Shown: piece by piece, positions 1-10,043 of the stretch | Layout: each line of letters opens with the position of its first letter | Numbering within the stretch: the stretch's first letter is position 1 | From: Watersipora subatra | Taxonomy: Eukaryota; Bryozoa; Gymnolaemata; Cheilostomatida; Watersiporidae | Direction: 5' to 3' | DNA length: 64,000 nt | NCBI RefSeq assembly: GCF_963576615.1 | Contig: NC_088711.1 | Span: 36,134,121-36,198,120, forward strand | Translations under genes and position numbers: made by a program | The notes under the pieces: generated by a model | The model's input: the letters and a program-made list of their open reading frames with translations, nothing else | Told to the model about the DNA's origin: nothing | Database searches by the model: none

Positions 1-479
1 AGTGCTTGCATTACATGCTTACTGTATATGCTTGCATTATAAATCAAGACAAACTGCTTTTTAAATTGGACCATGCACAATTGCTCAACCAGTGTCTCTA
101 CTAACCAACACGCTAAACAATGCAGACAAACAACACAAACAAGGCGCGCACGCACATAATAGTGTTTAGTCGGAATAAATAGAAGGCAATGTACAATGGC
201 ATAAGAAAAGTTAATTTTTGCGTTTCATTTTTACATTAAACTTTTGCATTTGATATCACCTGTAGGTCTGATGTGTAAAGTTATGAACGCCCTGGTCTAT
301 GTGTTTAACCCACGACCTTGTACCCTCATTGTTAAAAAAATTGCATGAAAGTTGCTTGTGGCAACCCAACTATATTTACATATTTGTAATTAGCTATTTT
401 TTGTGGGAACTAGTTGGGCTGAGTTTCAGTACAGAAAAAAATATTTAGTTAGTTCCTATCTGGTACATTCTACAGAAAT

Positions 480-760
480 AAAACCGGCAGGTAGCACCAA
501 AACCGTACTAGAGTTGATGACTTCATTGATGGTGTTTCACGCTGACGGAGGAAACAACTGCTAGAAAAACAAAAACACACTTCACCTGTTGATGCATTGA
601 AAAGTGGGTGGCTGTCGAAAGGAGCAGGCCTATATTCCCTATTTGTAAGTTGGGGTGGCAACTAGTTATGAACACCTGGGGGTTTGGGGGGCGGTGTAAG
701 CCCCCAATGAGGTTTGGGGTAGCGCCCCTAAGCTCTGAACCTTTTAAGCGTCAACAACCC
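480..760. repeat. Dispersed repeat segment shared with the 36.5-37.7 kb transposon
   Basis: The stretch near 628-716 (a GC-rich run around a gggcggtgtaagccccc core, preceded by aactagttatgaacacc) reappears in reverse complement at about 37465-37562, inside the TA-flanked element at 36504-37707. This shows a dispersed repeat family. Element borders cannot be defined here. The rest of 1-920 holds no gene that I can support. Confidence 0.55.
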
Positions 761-920
761 TCAATGTATGCATAAATGCAATTAATTGTAAGCATCAAAA
801 TCTACATGAATATATTGTTTATGGTTAATGGTAGGCAAAACCTTTTTCTTTATTCAACGAACGATATAAAACTCATGACACTACAGATTTCTGTAAGGGA
901 CATTGATAGAACAAAAGCTA

Positions 921-1118
921 TTACTTCTTTATTGCAATAGCTCTAGTTCTGCCAATGTGTCCATGGCATAAATCTTTCACGACGGATTCTGTATCTATTT
1001 CAACATTTTTATATACGTGTAATATTAGAAGATTATTTAGGCCAGCCTGCTCCAAAGTGCTCCTCGTCGATGTTTTGATTCTACGTTGATTAAGTTTTAT
1101 ATGATAAGGAAAATGCAA
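921..1118 (-). pseudogene. Possible C-terminal remnant of a hAT-superfamily transposase
   Basis: The frame ends in a stop at 921 and includes a segment reading RSTLEQAGLNNLLILHVYKN, then an Asp/Glu-containing stretch and a basic tail. A motif of the type 'R-S-T-x-x-Q-x-x-L-N-x-L-x-x-L-x-V-x-K' is familiar from the hAT dimerisation (hATC) tail of plain DNA transposases and ZBED/ZMYM-like relatives. No catalytic core is visible upstream on this strand, so this is at most a broken tail. The similarity is from memory and short, hence low confidence. Confidence 0.35.
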
Positions 1119-1356
1119 GTTTGAGGGTCTTCTTTTATACCCCCACTATGAGCAATAAAGTTCAGTTTCCAAGTCTTAACAAAGTCTCACAAGATCACTT
1201 AGCCGCTGAAAATCCCTAAAAGTTGAGGCAGCTCACCCCACCCAGCCGTCCCAGCGAATATGGGCTTGGGAAGGAATACCGTTGGTCATTGTGTTGAGAG
1301 AATGGTGTATAAGTTATCAGTTGTACATTAGCGTAAAATGCATTTAATCAAAATCG

Positions 1357-2166
1357 ATGACCAGTCCGGCCATATCCACTCAGTGACCAGACCAGCCATA
1401 TCTACTCAGTGATCAGATCAGCCACATCTAGTCAGTCACGAGACCAGCCATATCTACTGAGTGACTAGACTAGCCATATCTACTCAGTGACCAGTCCAGT
1501 CAGTTCTACTCAGTGATCAGACCAGCCATATCTAGTCAGCGACCAGACCAGTCATATCTACCCAGTAACCAGACTAGCCATATCTACTCAGTGACCAGGC
1601 CAGCCATATCTGCCCAGTGACCAGACTAGCCATATTTACTCAGGGACCAGACCAGCCATATCTACCCAGTGACCAGACTAGCCATATCTACTCAGTGACC
1701 AGACCAGCCATATCTACCCAGTGCTCAGACGAGCCATATCTACTCAGTGACCAGTCCAGTCATGTCTACTCAGTGATCAGACCAGCCATATCTACCCAGT
1801 GACCAGACTAGCCATATCTACTCAGTGACCAGACCAGCCATATCTACCCAGTGCTCAGACGAGCCATATCTACTCAGTGACCAGTCCAGTCATGTCTACT
1901 CAGTGATCAGACCAGCCATATCTACCCAGTGATCAGACCAGCCATATCTACCCAGTGATCAGACTAGCCATATCTACTCAGTGACCAGTCCAGTCATGTC
2001 TACTCAGTGATCAGACCAGCCATATCTACCCAGTGATCAGACCAGCCATATCTACTCAGTGACCAGACCAGCCATATCTAACCAGTGCTCAGACGAGCCA
2101 TATCTACTCAGTGCTCAGACTTGTCATACCTACTCAATGACCAGACTTGTCATACCTGCTCAATGA
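1357..2166. repeat. 26-bp minisatellite, about 31 copies
   Basis: The unit is roughly gtgaccagaccagccatatc followed by tactca, with variants (gatcag for gaccag, ctac-cca for ctac-tca, gctcagacgag). Larger blocks of several units recur (for example 1740-1800 versus 1861-1920), so local block duplication has happened. Open frames across it are a product of periodicity, not genes. Confidence 0.95.
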
Positions 2167-3109
2167 GCCAAGTAGCCTAATTGAATCAGAGCTTGCATTG
2201 TGCATTATCATCATCTATACAACAACCACTATATTGGAACACAAAAAAAGTGTGCCATTTGTTTGTAGATTTATTTTTCTACAAAAGAGCTAGCATTTCA
2301 AGGTTTAATCTGACCTCAAATTGTTTTTTTTGTCATGCCTTTCAGCAATGCCTGTGTCATCAGTGAACTGTTAATAAAGAACCAGAGAGTTTCAGTGCCT
2401 AGTAATCTCTTTGCAGCAGTTTTCGCTTCATTTGTAAACTTTAACTGCTTACCATTCTGCCATATATGAAACTCATGGTGGCCAGACACCAGCATGCAAT
2501 GTATCGGTGTAACTGTAGCAAATTCTCTTTAATAGAGGCTCAATGTATTATATAATTTAACATAGAATTAAAATATGTTTGACAATACATTATAGATTTA
2601 ATGAATTGTCAATAAATGAAATGATAATATGTGATAATATGATGATGTAATAATATAATGTGAATATAAAGTGACTCTGGCTGGCTGACCTTGGTGACTT
2701 GACCTTTGGCAAGCTAACCCTAGCGAGTCAAACCTAATTGATTGATTAGGATGTGTGAACTTTGGTGCTCTTGTTTTCGAACGCTCACTCTATTGAACTG
2801 GTACTGATAAGCTGCCATCACTGAGCTGACTTTGGTGAGCCGACTCAAGTCAACTAAAACCATTAAGCAGACATAAATGAGGCAAATGTGCCAAGCTAAA
2901 CTTCTGAGAGGAAAGACTTGCGCGTTCTCGTTAGCTCATTCAAACTCTGGAAAATAACATCTGACAGGTGACACCGAAGAATTTATTTTATTCCGGCGGA
3001 ATCATGCATATCATCACTTTTGGACCTGGCGAGTTCACTCTGTTGCATTAAACCTTGACATAAGTGTTGACTTGCTATTTACATTGGGCCTTCTGTAGCT
3101 TTGGTATGC
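2167..3109. other. Intergenic spacer, nothing recognised
   Basis: AT-rich sequence between two minisatellites. The part 2660-2840 contains loosely repeated ctgacctt/gtgactt words suggesting decayed tandem repeats. No conserved coding signal was seen on either strand. Confidence 0.5.
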
Positions 3110-5150
3110 TTCCTGCTGACTCTGATCCGCTATAGCCACTTCTGTTGGTTCTGACCCACTACAGCCATTTCCTGTTGATTCTGACTCACTATAGCCACTT
3201 CCTGTTGATTCGGACCTACTAAAGCCATTTCTTGTTGATTCAGACCCACTATAGCCACTCCCTGTTGACTCTGACCCACTACAGCCGTTTTCTGTTGACT
3301 CTGACCCACTATAGCCACTTCCAGCTGACTCTGATCCACTATAACCACTTTCTGCTGACTCTGACCCACTATAGCTACTTCTTGCTGTCTCTGACCGACT
3401 ATAGCCACTTCTAGCTGACTCAGATCCCCTATAGCCACTTTATGTTGACTCTGATCCACTATAGCCACTTCTAGCTGACTCAGATCCACTATAGCCACTT
3501 CTTGTTGACTCTGATCCACTATAGCCACTTTATGTTGACTCAGATCCACTATAACCACTTTCTGCTGACTCTGACCCACTATAGCCACTTCTAGCTGACT
3601 CAGATCCCCTATAGCCACTTCTTGTTGACTGACCCAGTATAGCCACTTCTTGTTGACTCTGATCCACTATAGCCATTTCCTCTTGACTTTGACCCACTAT
3701 AGCGACTTAATGTTGACCCTGACTCACTATAGCCACTTCTTGTTGACTCTGATCCACTATAGCCACTTCCAGCTGACTCTGACCCACTATAGTCACTTTA
3801 TGTTGACTCTGATCCATTATAGCCACTTCTTGTTGATTCTGGCTCACTATAGCGACTTCTTGTTCCCCCTGACTCACTATAGCCACTTCCAGCTGACTCT
3901 GACCCACTGTAGCCACTTTATGTTGACCCTGATCCATTATAACCAGTTTCTGTTGACTCTGACCCATTATAGCCACTTCTTGTTGACTCTGACTCACTAT
4001 AGCCACTTCTTGTTGACTCTGATCCATTATAACCACTTCTGGTTGATTCTGAGCCACTATAGCCACTTATTGTTGACTCTGATCCACTATAGCCACTTCT
4101 TGTTGACTCTGATCCACTATAGCCACTTATTGTTGACTCTGATCCACTATAGCCACTTCTTGTTGACTCTGATCCCCTATAGCCACTTTATGTTGACTCT
4201 GATCCATTATAGCGACTTCTTGTTGACTCTGATCCATTATAGCGACTTCTTGTTGACTCTGATCCACTATAGCCACTTTATGTTGACTCTGATCCACTAT
4301 AGCCACTTCTTGTTGACTCTGATCCATTATAGCGACTTCTTGTTGACTCTGATCCACTATAGCCACTTATTGTTGACTCTGATCCACTATAGCCACTTCT
4401 TGTTGACTCTGATCCACTATAGCCACTTCTTGTTGACTCTGATCCACTATAGCCACTTCTTGTTGACTCTGATCCATTATAGCGACTTCTTGTTGACTCT
4501 GATCCACTATAGCCACTTATTGTTGACTCTGATCCATTATAGCGACTTCTTGTTGACTCTGATCCACTATAGCCACTTCTTGTTGACTCTGATCCATTAT
4601 AACCACTTCTTGTTGACTCTGATCCATTATAGCGACTTCTTGTTGACTCTGATCCACTATAGCCACTTATTGTTGACTCTGATCCATTATAGCGACTTCT
4701 TGTTGACTCTGATCCACTATAGCCACTTCTTGTTGACTCTGATCCATTATAACCACTTCTTGTTGATTCCTGTTGATTCTGGCTCACTATAGCCACTTCT
4801 TGTTGACTCTGATCCACTATAGCGACTTCTTGTTGACTCTGATCCATTATAGCGACTTCTTGTTGACTCTGATCCACTATAGCCACTTCTTGTTGACTCT
4901 GATCCATTATAGCGACTTCTTGTTGACTCTGATCCACTATAGCCACTTATTGTTGACTCTGATCCACTATAGCCACTTCTTGTTGATTCTGGCTCACTAT
5001 AGCCACTTCTTGTTGACTCTGATCCACTATAGCCACTTTCTGCTTACTCTGACCCACTATAGCCACTTCTAGCTGACTCAGATCCACTATAGCCACTTTT
5101 TGTTAACTCTGACCCACCATAGCCACTTCCTGTTGACTTTCACCCTCTGT
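3110..5150. repeat. 30-bp minisatellite, about 68 copies, open in several frames
   Basis: The unit is about actctgatccactatagcc followed by acttcttgttg with single-base variants (actatagcc/attatagcg, acttct/acttat). The period of 30 is divisible by three, so units without a stop leave long open frames on both strands: 3650-4792 (+) reads as a decapeptide of the type LLTLIHYSHF repeated about 38 times, and 4278-4946 (-) as VDQSQQEVAI-type and SESTRSGYSG-type repeats. No splice signals, promoter or non-repeat flanking coding sequence supports a gene. Variant units recur in order in the 3' half, suggesting a higher-order period of several units. Confidence 0.95.
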
Positions 5151-6060
5151 AACTGCTTGCAGTTGGCTCTGTCTTATTTTGCTGCTGGTAACTTTTTTGT
5201 AGTTGTTTTTTTGCTGCAGCTGGCTCATTTTGGCTGACTGTCTATAATGGTGTTCCGTATTCTAAAACATTTAACATAGTTATTATATCACTAGATATTA
5301 AAAAATCTTGCTTGACTCGTATACACATAGCATAGTTTGGGTAAGAAAACTACAAAATGGTCTTTACTAGTCTACTTCAGTTAGGCCTTTTCTAGTATCA
5401 AAACTGAAGTTTTGAATCCAAATTATTATTAAACAAAATTGGTATCAAGGTGGACTTTTAATGGAGTCTTTTACGCGGACATGGTTAGCCTCGACAAAGT
5501 TTATTTGAGATTTTAAACAAGCCATAACTAAGCTGTCAACCTAAATTGAAGTTACTTACACCTATACGTATACATACTAGCACCGGTAAGCTAGCCCTAG
5601 CTATTGCATCTATATTGTTACTAAAAAAATCGATAACTGTGTATGGTTCGTGTCTTCTCTATATCCTTCTCAACAAAGATCTATTCGAGGTTAGATGAAG
5701 TCAGTCACCGTGAGAAGTCTACTAATGGAAAAATACATCCATTATTACCAATAATTTTAAACAAAGATTGCACAGAACTTATCTTTTTCTCACCATCTTT
5801 GACGTTCTGACTCACTTTTTATTTCCTGTGCTCTAATGCTTTTTATTTCAGCAATCGAATTCGCTTTTCTTGGCCATTTTCGTTGTTCCGTGTTTTGGAA
5901 ACGAGGCTCCCTACAAGAGTTAAACACAAACCAGGGTCATCAAGGGGCAGCCTGCTTTTGCTATGGACTTATAGCTAGCGAACACACACAGATGAGATAA
6001 ACTGGTCAAGTCAGGCGTTCCAGATAGTCAATAATGGTTAACAGGTGAAGCGACAAACAA
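5151..6060. other. Intergenic spacer, nothing recognised
   Basis: Unique-looking AT-rich sequence with no supported coding region. It lies between the 30-bp array and the 24-bp array. Confidence 0.45.
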
Positions 6061-6065
6061 CACTC

Positions 6066-6262
6066 TAGCAATAAGCAAGTAGCACCAGCTAGCAATCAGC
6101 AATTAGCAGGAACTAGCAATAAGCAATTAGCAGGAACTAGCAATAGGCAATTAGTAGGAACTAGCAATAAGCAATTAACATGAACTAGTAATAAACAATT
6201 AGCAGGAACTAGCAATAAGCAATTAGTAGGAGCTGGCAATCAGCAATTTGCAGGAGCTAGCT
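6066..6262. repeat. 24-bp minisatellite, about 8 copies
   Basis: Tandem copies of a unit close to gcaattagcaggaactagca plus ataa with point variants. It adjoins the exon-like segment at 6284-6392. Confidence 0.9.
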
Positions 6263-6283
6263 AAACATAAATTTAATACATAC

Positions 6284-6392
6284 TGAAGTGACCCTTTGGC
6301 ATTTCGTCTTTTGTAATACAGCAGGGCTCCACTTGCTGCTGCCACTAAGGCAATTCCACCAATAACAGCACATGTAGAAGCTTTCATAGTTC
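6284..6392 (-). CDS. Putative exon encoding a membrane anchor, unrecognised
   Basis: On the minus strand this segment is bounded by a good acceptor (ctttatcacag at 6393 upward) and a donor (gtatgt, at 6283 downward). Starting from an internal ATG at 6385-6387 it would encode 34 codons: a short start MKASTC, a hydrophobic helix rich in Ala, Val and Ile (about residues 6-26), then YYKRRNAKGSL, a positive-inside flank typical of a single-pass anchor or of the first exon of a type III/tail-flipped membrane protein. No partner exons could be recognised towards the left end, so the parent gene and its function are unknown. A chance open stretch remains possible. Confidence 0.35.
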
Positions 6393-6519
6393 CTGTGATA
6401 AAGATAATAACTACAAGTATGTAGTTTTCTAGACTAATACAGATTTTGTACACACACAAGTTTAACTACAACAAAACTATTGCACTTTACTCACCGATAA
6501 TGCTTCGAATATCGCTACT

Positions 6520-6825
6520 GTTTAACTATCTGTACTGTTTGACTATCTGTACTGTTGAACTGTCTGCACTGTTCAACTATCTGTACTGTTTGACTATCTG
6601 TACTGTTGAACTGTCTGCACTGTTCCACTATCTGTACTGTTTGACTATCTGTACTGTTGAACTGTCTGCACTGTTCAACTGACTGTACTGGTCGACTATC
6701 TGCACTGTTCGACTATCTGTATCGTTTGACTGGTTGACTATCTGTACTGCTTGACTATATCGTTTGACTTCGTATCGTTAGACGCTCTGTAAGGTTTGAC
6801 TGCCTGTATTGCTCGACTATCATAC
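6520..6825. repeat. 17-bp minisatellite with 51-bp higher order
   Basis: Units such as ctgtactgtttgactat, ctgtactgttgaactgt and ctgcactgttcaactat alternate, so three 17-bp variants form a 51-bp higher-order unit in the first half. The array decays towards 6825. Confidence 0.85.
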
Positions 6826-7321
6826 GAATGATGGCTTCGTTATACAAATACTTTAAACAATTGAAAGAAAATATTTCATTCGCATTCCACAAATTGCGAG
6901 AAGCCACAATTCCAATAGCTTAAACAAGGCATTTTATGTTTTCCATATATGTCACATATGCTAATAGTGTTTAATGCTCTGACTATGCCGGCATGGCCTT
7001 TAACACGTTTCCATTTTAATGGCTAGTCAATTGCATGCATGCTTACGGGTTAGACCCAAGTTTTCGTAAGACCTTGCATAGGTAGTAAAATGGTGGCTAC
7101 TCACCAACTGGATACACGGGGTAGTTTTATGAAAGCGAGTATATTTCAAGACAACCTTATAAGTGTTGTTTGTCGAGTGAATTAACTTTTTTAGTAATTA
7201 CCTACAATGAAACTAATTTAATTTTCTGGTAATGTACTCCTTGAAGATTCTGGCAGCCAATTTTTTTAGCACACTTTAATGAGTTTGTAATGAACCCAAG
7301 TCAAAAACGTGGAATATACTT

Positions 7322-7705
7322 TGTCTTCCCCTTATGTATTCCATATCTTTTCTCTTTCCCTTATGTATTTCATACCTTCTCTCTTTCCCTAACGTATTCC
7401 ATATCTTCTCTCTTTCCCTTATGTATTCCATATCTTCTCTCTTCCCCTTATGTATTCCATATCTTCTCTCTTTCCCTTACGTATTCCATATCTTCTCTCT
7501 TTCCCTTATGTATTCCATATCTTCTCTCTTCCCCTTATGTATTCCATATCTTCTCTCTTTCCCTTATGTATTTCATACCTTCTCTCTTTCCCTTATGTAT
7601 TCCATATCTTCTCTCTTCCCCTTATGTATTCCATATCTTCTCTCTTTCCCTTATGTATTTCATACCTTCTCTCTTTCCCTTATGTATTTCATACTTTTTC
7701 TCTTT
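7322..7705. repeat. 29-bp pyrimidine-rich minisatellite, about 13 copies
   Basis: The unit is cccttatgtattccatatct followed by tctctcttt. The upper strand is strongly pyrimidine-rich. Because 29 is not a multiple of three and the unit has no stop in any plus frame, all three plus frames are open across the array; these frames have no other coding support. Confidence 0.95.
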
Positions 7706-8444
7706 TTGTTACACATTTTTTCTTAGCTTTTCATACGACCTTTTAATATGACCTCCATCAGATCCTCTGACAGTAAAGGGCTACATAAATATTAGCTGTG
7801 AGCTATTACCTCTCTAGAATACATAAAATCATAGCCGGAATTGCTTTACCCCGCCCTGTAAGACTCTGTGATGCTGTGTCAACCAGACTCAACCTAGCCA
7901 ATTGAGAGTTAACTCCTCTGCCTACCAACTACCATATTCACATCAGTTGAGTCATGTTTTTAACTTTGCTGATACTGTCCTTCTTGTATTTAAGATGCTT
8001 CTCACAGAAAGCACATGTACTCCTGTTAACTAACAGCATTCCCATATTTTGAACCTGTTTACTGCTTTATCTTTTGTGTGTCATATAAATACTAGCCTTA
8101 TGAAATCTGTTAGCAAATGATGTAGACACCTCAAATGTTATTGCTGTACAATGATTACAAAGACTTGAATACTCTGCTATTGCTCAATTAAACTTTGGGC
8201 AGGGGAAACGATGAATTGATATACGCAACAAGATGATATAAGCAGCTCAGCCGTTTCACACTTCCCTCTTCCTTGGTGACACAACAGGCAATTTCCGTTA
8301 TTAATAGTGGCGCCAATAAATATACAAGTAAAATATCGTAAAATCGACAAAGATTTGTTTAAAACCTTGGTTTTAATGCTGTGAGGCTATTTGCTCCTTC
8401 ACACTACGACATTCTTTCTATCTAAAACGGGTTAGTTTGACATA
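7706..8444. other. Intergenic spacer, nothing recognised
   Basis: No conserved coding segment, RNA gene or clear repeat was recognised here. Confidence 0.4.
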
Positions 8445-9081
8445 CAGTTATGTGCAAAAGTATAGTGCCACCTCTACAATATAGCATTTCTAAAAGTAAT
8501 ATAGCCAGTTGTAATTTGCTTTAAAAAAGAACAAGAATACAAAAACTTGGTATCATTTTAATGCTGAGAATTTCCTTTATCTGTTTTTTATTTGCTAGCA
8601 TTTAAATGCAATACTCTGGCTGTTACACCGCTAAGCAGTGCTAAATGTGAATTTTATTATCACTAATTGCTATTTCTAAAAATGAATGCTTAAAATGTCA
8701 AAACTGACTGAACTTACACAGCTAGGGAAATAAAAATGACGAACATTTAAAAAAAATTAAAAGAATTATGCACATTGGCTTGAGAGAAAGAATTAACACC
8801 GATTACCTTTTGTTATTTCAGTAATCCAGAGCAGATATCATTGAGTGAGAGTAATACGTAACTAGCAAGTCTCAACTCGTAAACATAGTAATACGTAACT
8901 AGCAAGTCTCAACTCATAAACAATATACCAACATCACAAAAAGAATACATTTCTAAGATTAAAATAATATATAATTTGATTATATTCACACTGATTATAT
9001 TGCGCTTATTGAGTCCAAAAGTTCAAGTGTATGAAAAATGATGCAAATTATATGACGGCTCCATACATTTGCACATAACTG
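8445..9081. mobile_element. Tc1/mariner-type MITE, 637 bp, TA target site
   Basis: The left end starts CAGTTATGTGCAAAAGTAT after a TA at 8443-8444. The right end is the inverted partner (TTTGCACATAACTG) followed by TA at 9082-9083. The terminal inverted repeats are about 20 bp with mismatches. TA duplication plus termini of this type are what Tc1/mariner elements show. No transposase is encoded, so it is non-autonomous. A 37-bp direct duplication (about 8850-8923) lies inside. Confidence 0.75.
8850..8923. repeat. 37-bp direct tandem duplication
   Basis: Two nearly identical copies of a unit beginning gtaatacgtaactagcaagt lie head to tail inside the Tc1/mariner-type MITE. Confidence 0.85.
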
Positions 9082-9414
9082 TAACATATCCTCACTTTGT
9101 TCTATTTGTGCAGAGCCGAAGGTTAAAAGCCAACACAAAAAAAGTTGTGTAAATTTGTAAGCAAATGACTGATTTGATAGCATGCCAGAGTTGCACCATT
9201 ATTTTCCTTCAAACATGCTTCCCATCTACAGACTTCATAGATTGCTTTGCTGTTTCAATTGATAGATGACGGCTGTGCGTCGCTGATAGATGTTTACTAG
9301 CCCTTATCTGTCATTCAGTGTCATAAAATGTGTGTTGACGTCAACAAGGAATTTCTGATGCTTGACTCGATGCTTGCGTTGATTGGATGAGTATAGATTG
9401 GATCTTTGTATGAG

Positions 9415-9422
9415 TATAAAAA
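9415..9422 (+). promoter_or_regulatory. TATA box of the MS4A-like gene
   Basis: TATAAAAA lies about 70-77 bases upstream of the ATG at 9492. That spacing fits transcription starting near 9445 and a short unspliced 5' leader. Inferred from motif and position only. Confidence 0.55.
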
Positions 9423-9491
9423 CATAGAATGGATAAAACGCTAGCATACTTAGAAGAATAGCCCAACAGAAAGATTAGTAAAAGCATCAAT

Positions 9492-10043
9492 ATGCAGGCG
9501 CAGCAGCAAGTCAATCAGCCTATCAGTACATTATTGGAGCAGCCAACTGGCGATCTTACCAAGTTTCGACCACAAGAAAAACATCGAATGAAGATTGCTT
9601 CCATATTCCAAATTGCACTCGGTGCAGTCTCTATTGTCTTGGGAATTGTCCTTCTACTCATAGACCTCTATGACTTCAGTAGTTTGGTGAGCTGGTCTAT
9701 ACTTGGATACGGCATATGGATTGGCATCTTCTTCATTGTTACTGGAGGGATGGGCTTTGGCGTTTACAGAGAAGCTTGTTCGATCAAGGCTACTATGATT
9801 ATAAACATTATTTCCTCTATAATAGCTTTTGGTTTTTTCTATGTTTCTCTCATGAATATCGTAGTGCCATACCTTGGCTGCTACATCGGTGACAACTGTT
9901 ATTTAAAATACTTCTATTACACATTCAATGGGCTAATGATGACAATAGGCATCGCTGAGATGCTCATAGCATATGTTTGTGCCGCGTTGTGCGCCCGGCA
10001 TACGTGTTCTTGTTGCATGCCAACCAGACAGAACGTTATTTGA
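9492..10043 (+). CDS. MS4A/CD20-like four-transmembrane protein, single exon
   Basis: A 183-residue protein with a polar N-terminus (about residues 1-33, Gln-rich start MQAQQQVNQ) and four hydrophobic segments at about 36-58, 73-97, 104-129 and 147-170. The third and fourth are joined by a loop with paired cysteines (GCYIGDNC). The short C-terminal tail is cysteine-rich (CARHTCSCCMP), a likely palmitoylation or packing site. The topology, size and the LGAVSIVLGI-type first helix match the membrane-spanning 4-domain A (MS4A/CD20) and related tetraspan families, whose members sit in plasma or endosomal membranes and modulate signalling or ion flux. The ATG follows a TATA box and is the first in frame. 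No intron is needed. The exact subfamily is uncertain; a MARVEL-like or other tetraspan assignment is the alternative. Confidence 0.75.
   Translation: MQAQQQVNQPISTLLEQPTGDLTKFRPQEKHRMKIASIFQIALGAVSIVLGIVLLLIDLYDFSSLVSWSILGYGIWIGIFFIVTGGMGFGVYREACSIKATMIINIISSIIAFGFFYVSLMNIVVPYLGCYIGDNCYLKYFYYTFNGLMMTIGIAEMLIAYVCAALCARHTCSCCMPTRQNVI

Noticed and set aside
3650-4792. 380-codon open frame
   Set aside because: It is the 30-bp minisatellite read in frame; period divisible by three, no non-repeat coding sequence, splice sites or start context.
4278-4946. 222-codon open frame on the minus strand
   Set aside because: Same minisatellite on the other strand; part of the frame only switches from one unit reading to another at an irregular unit.
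7290-7751. Three overlapping forward frames of 98-153 codons
   Set aside because: All derive from the 29-bp array, whose unit has no stop in any forward frame.
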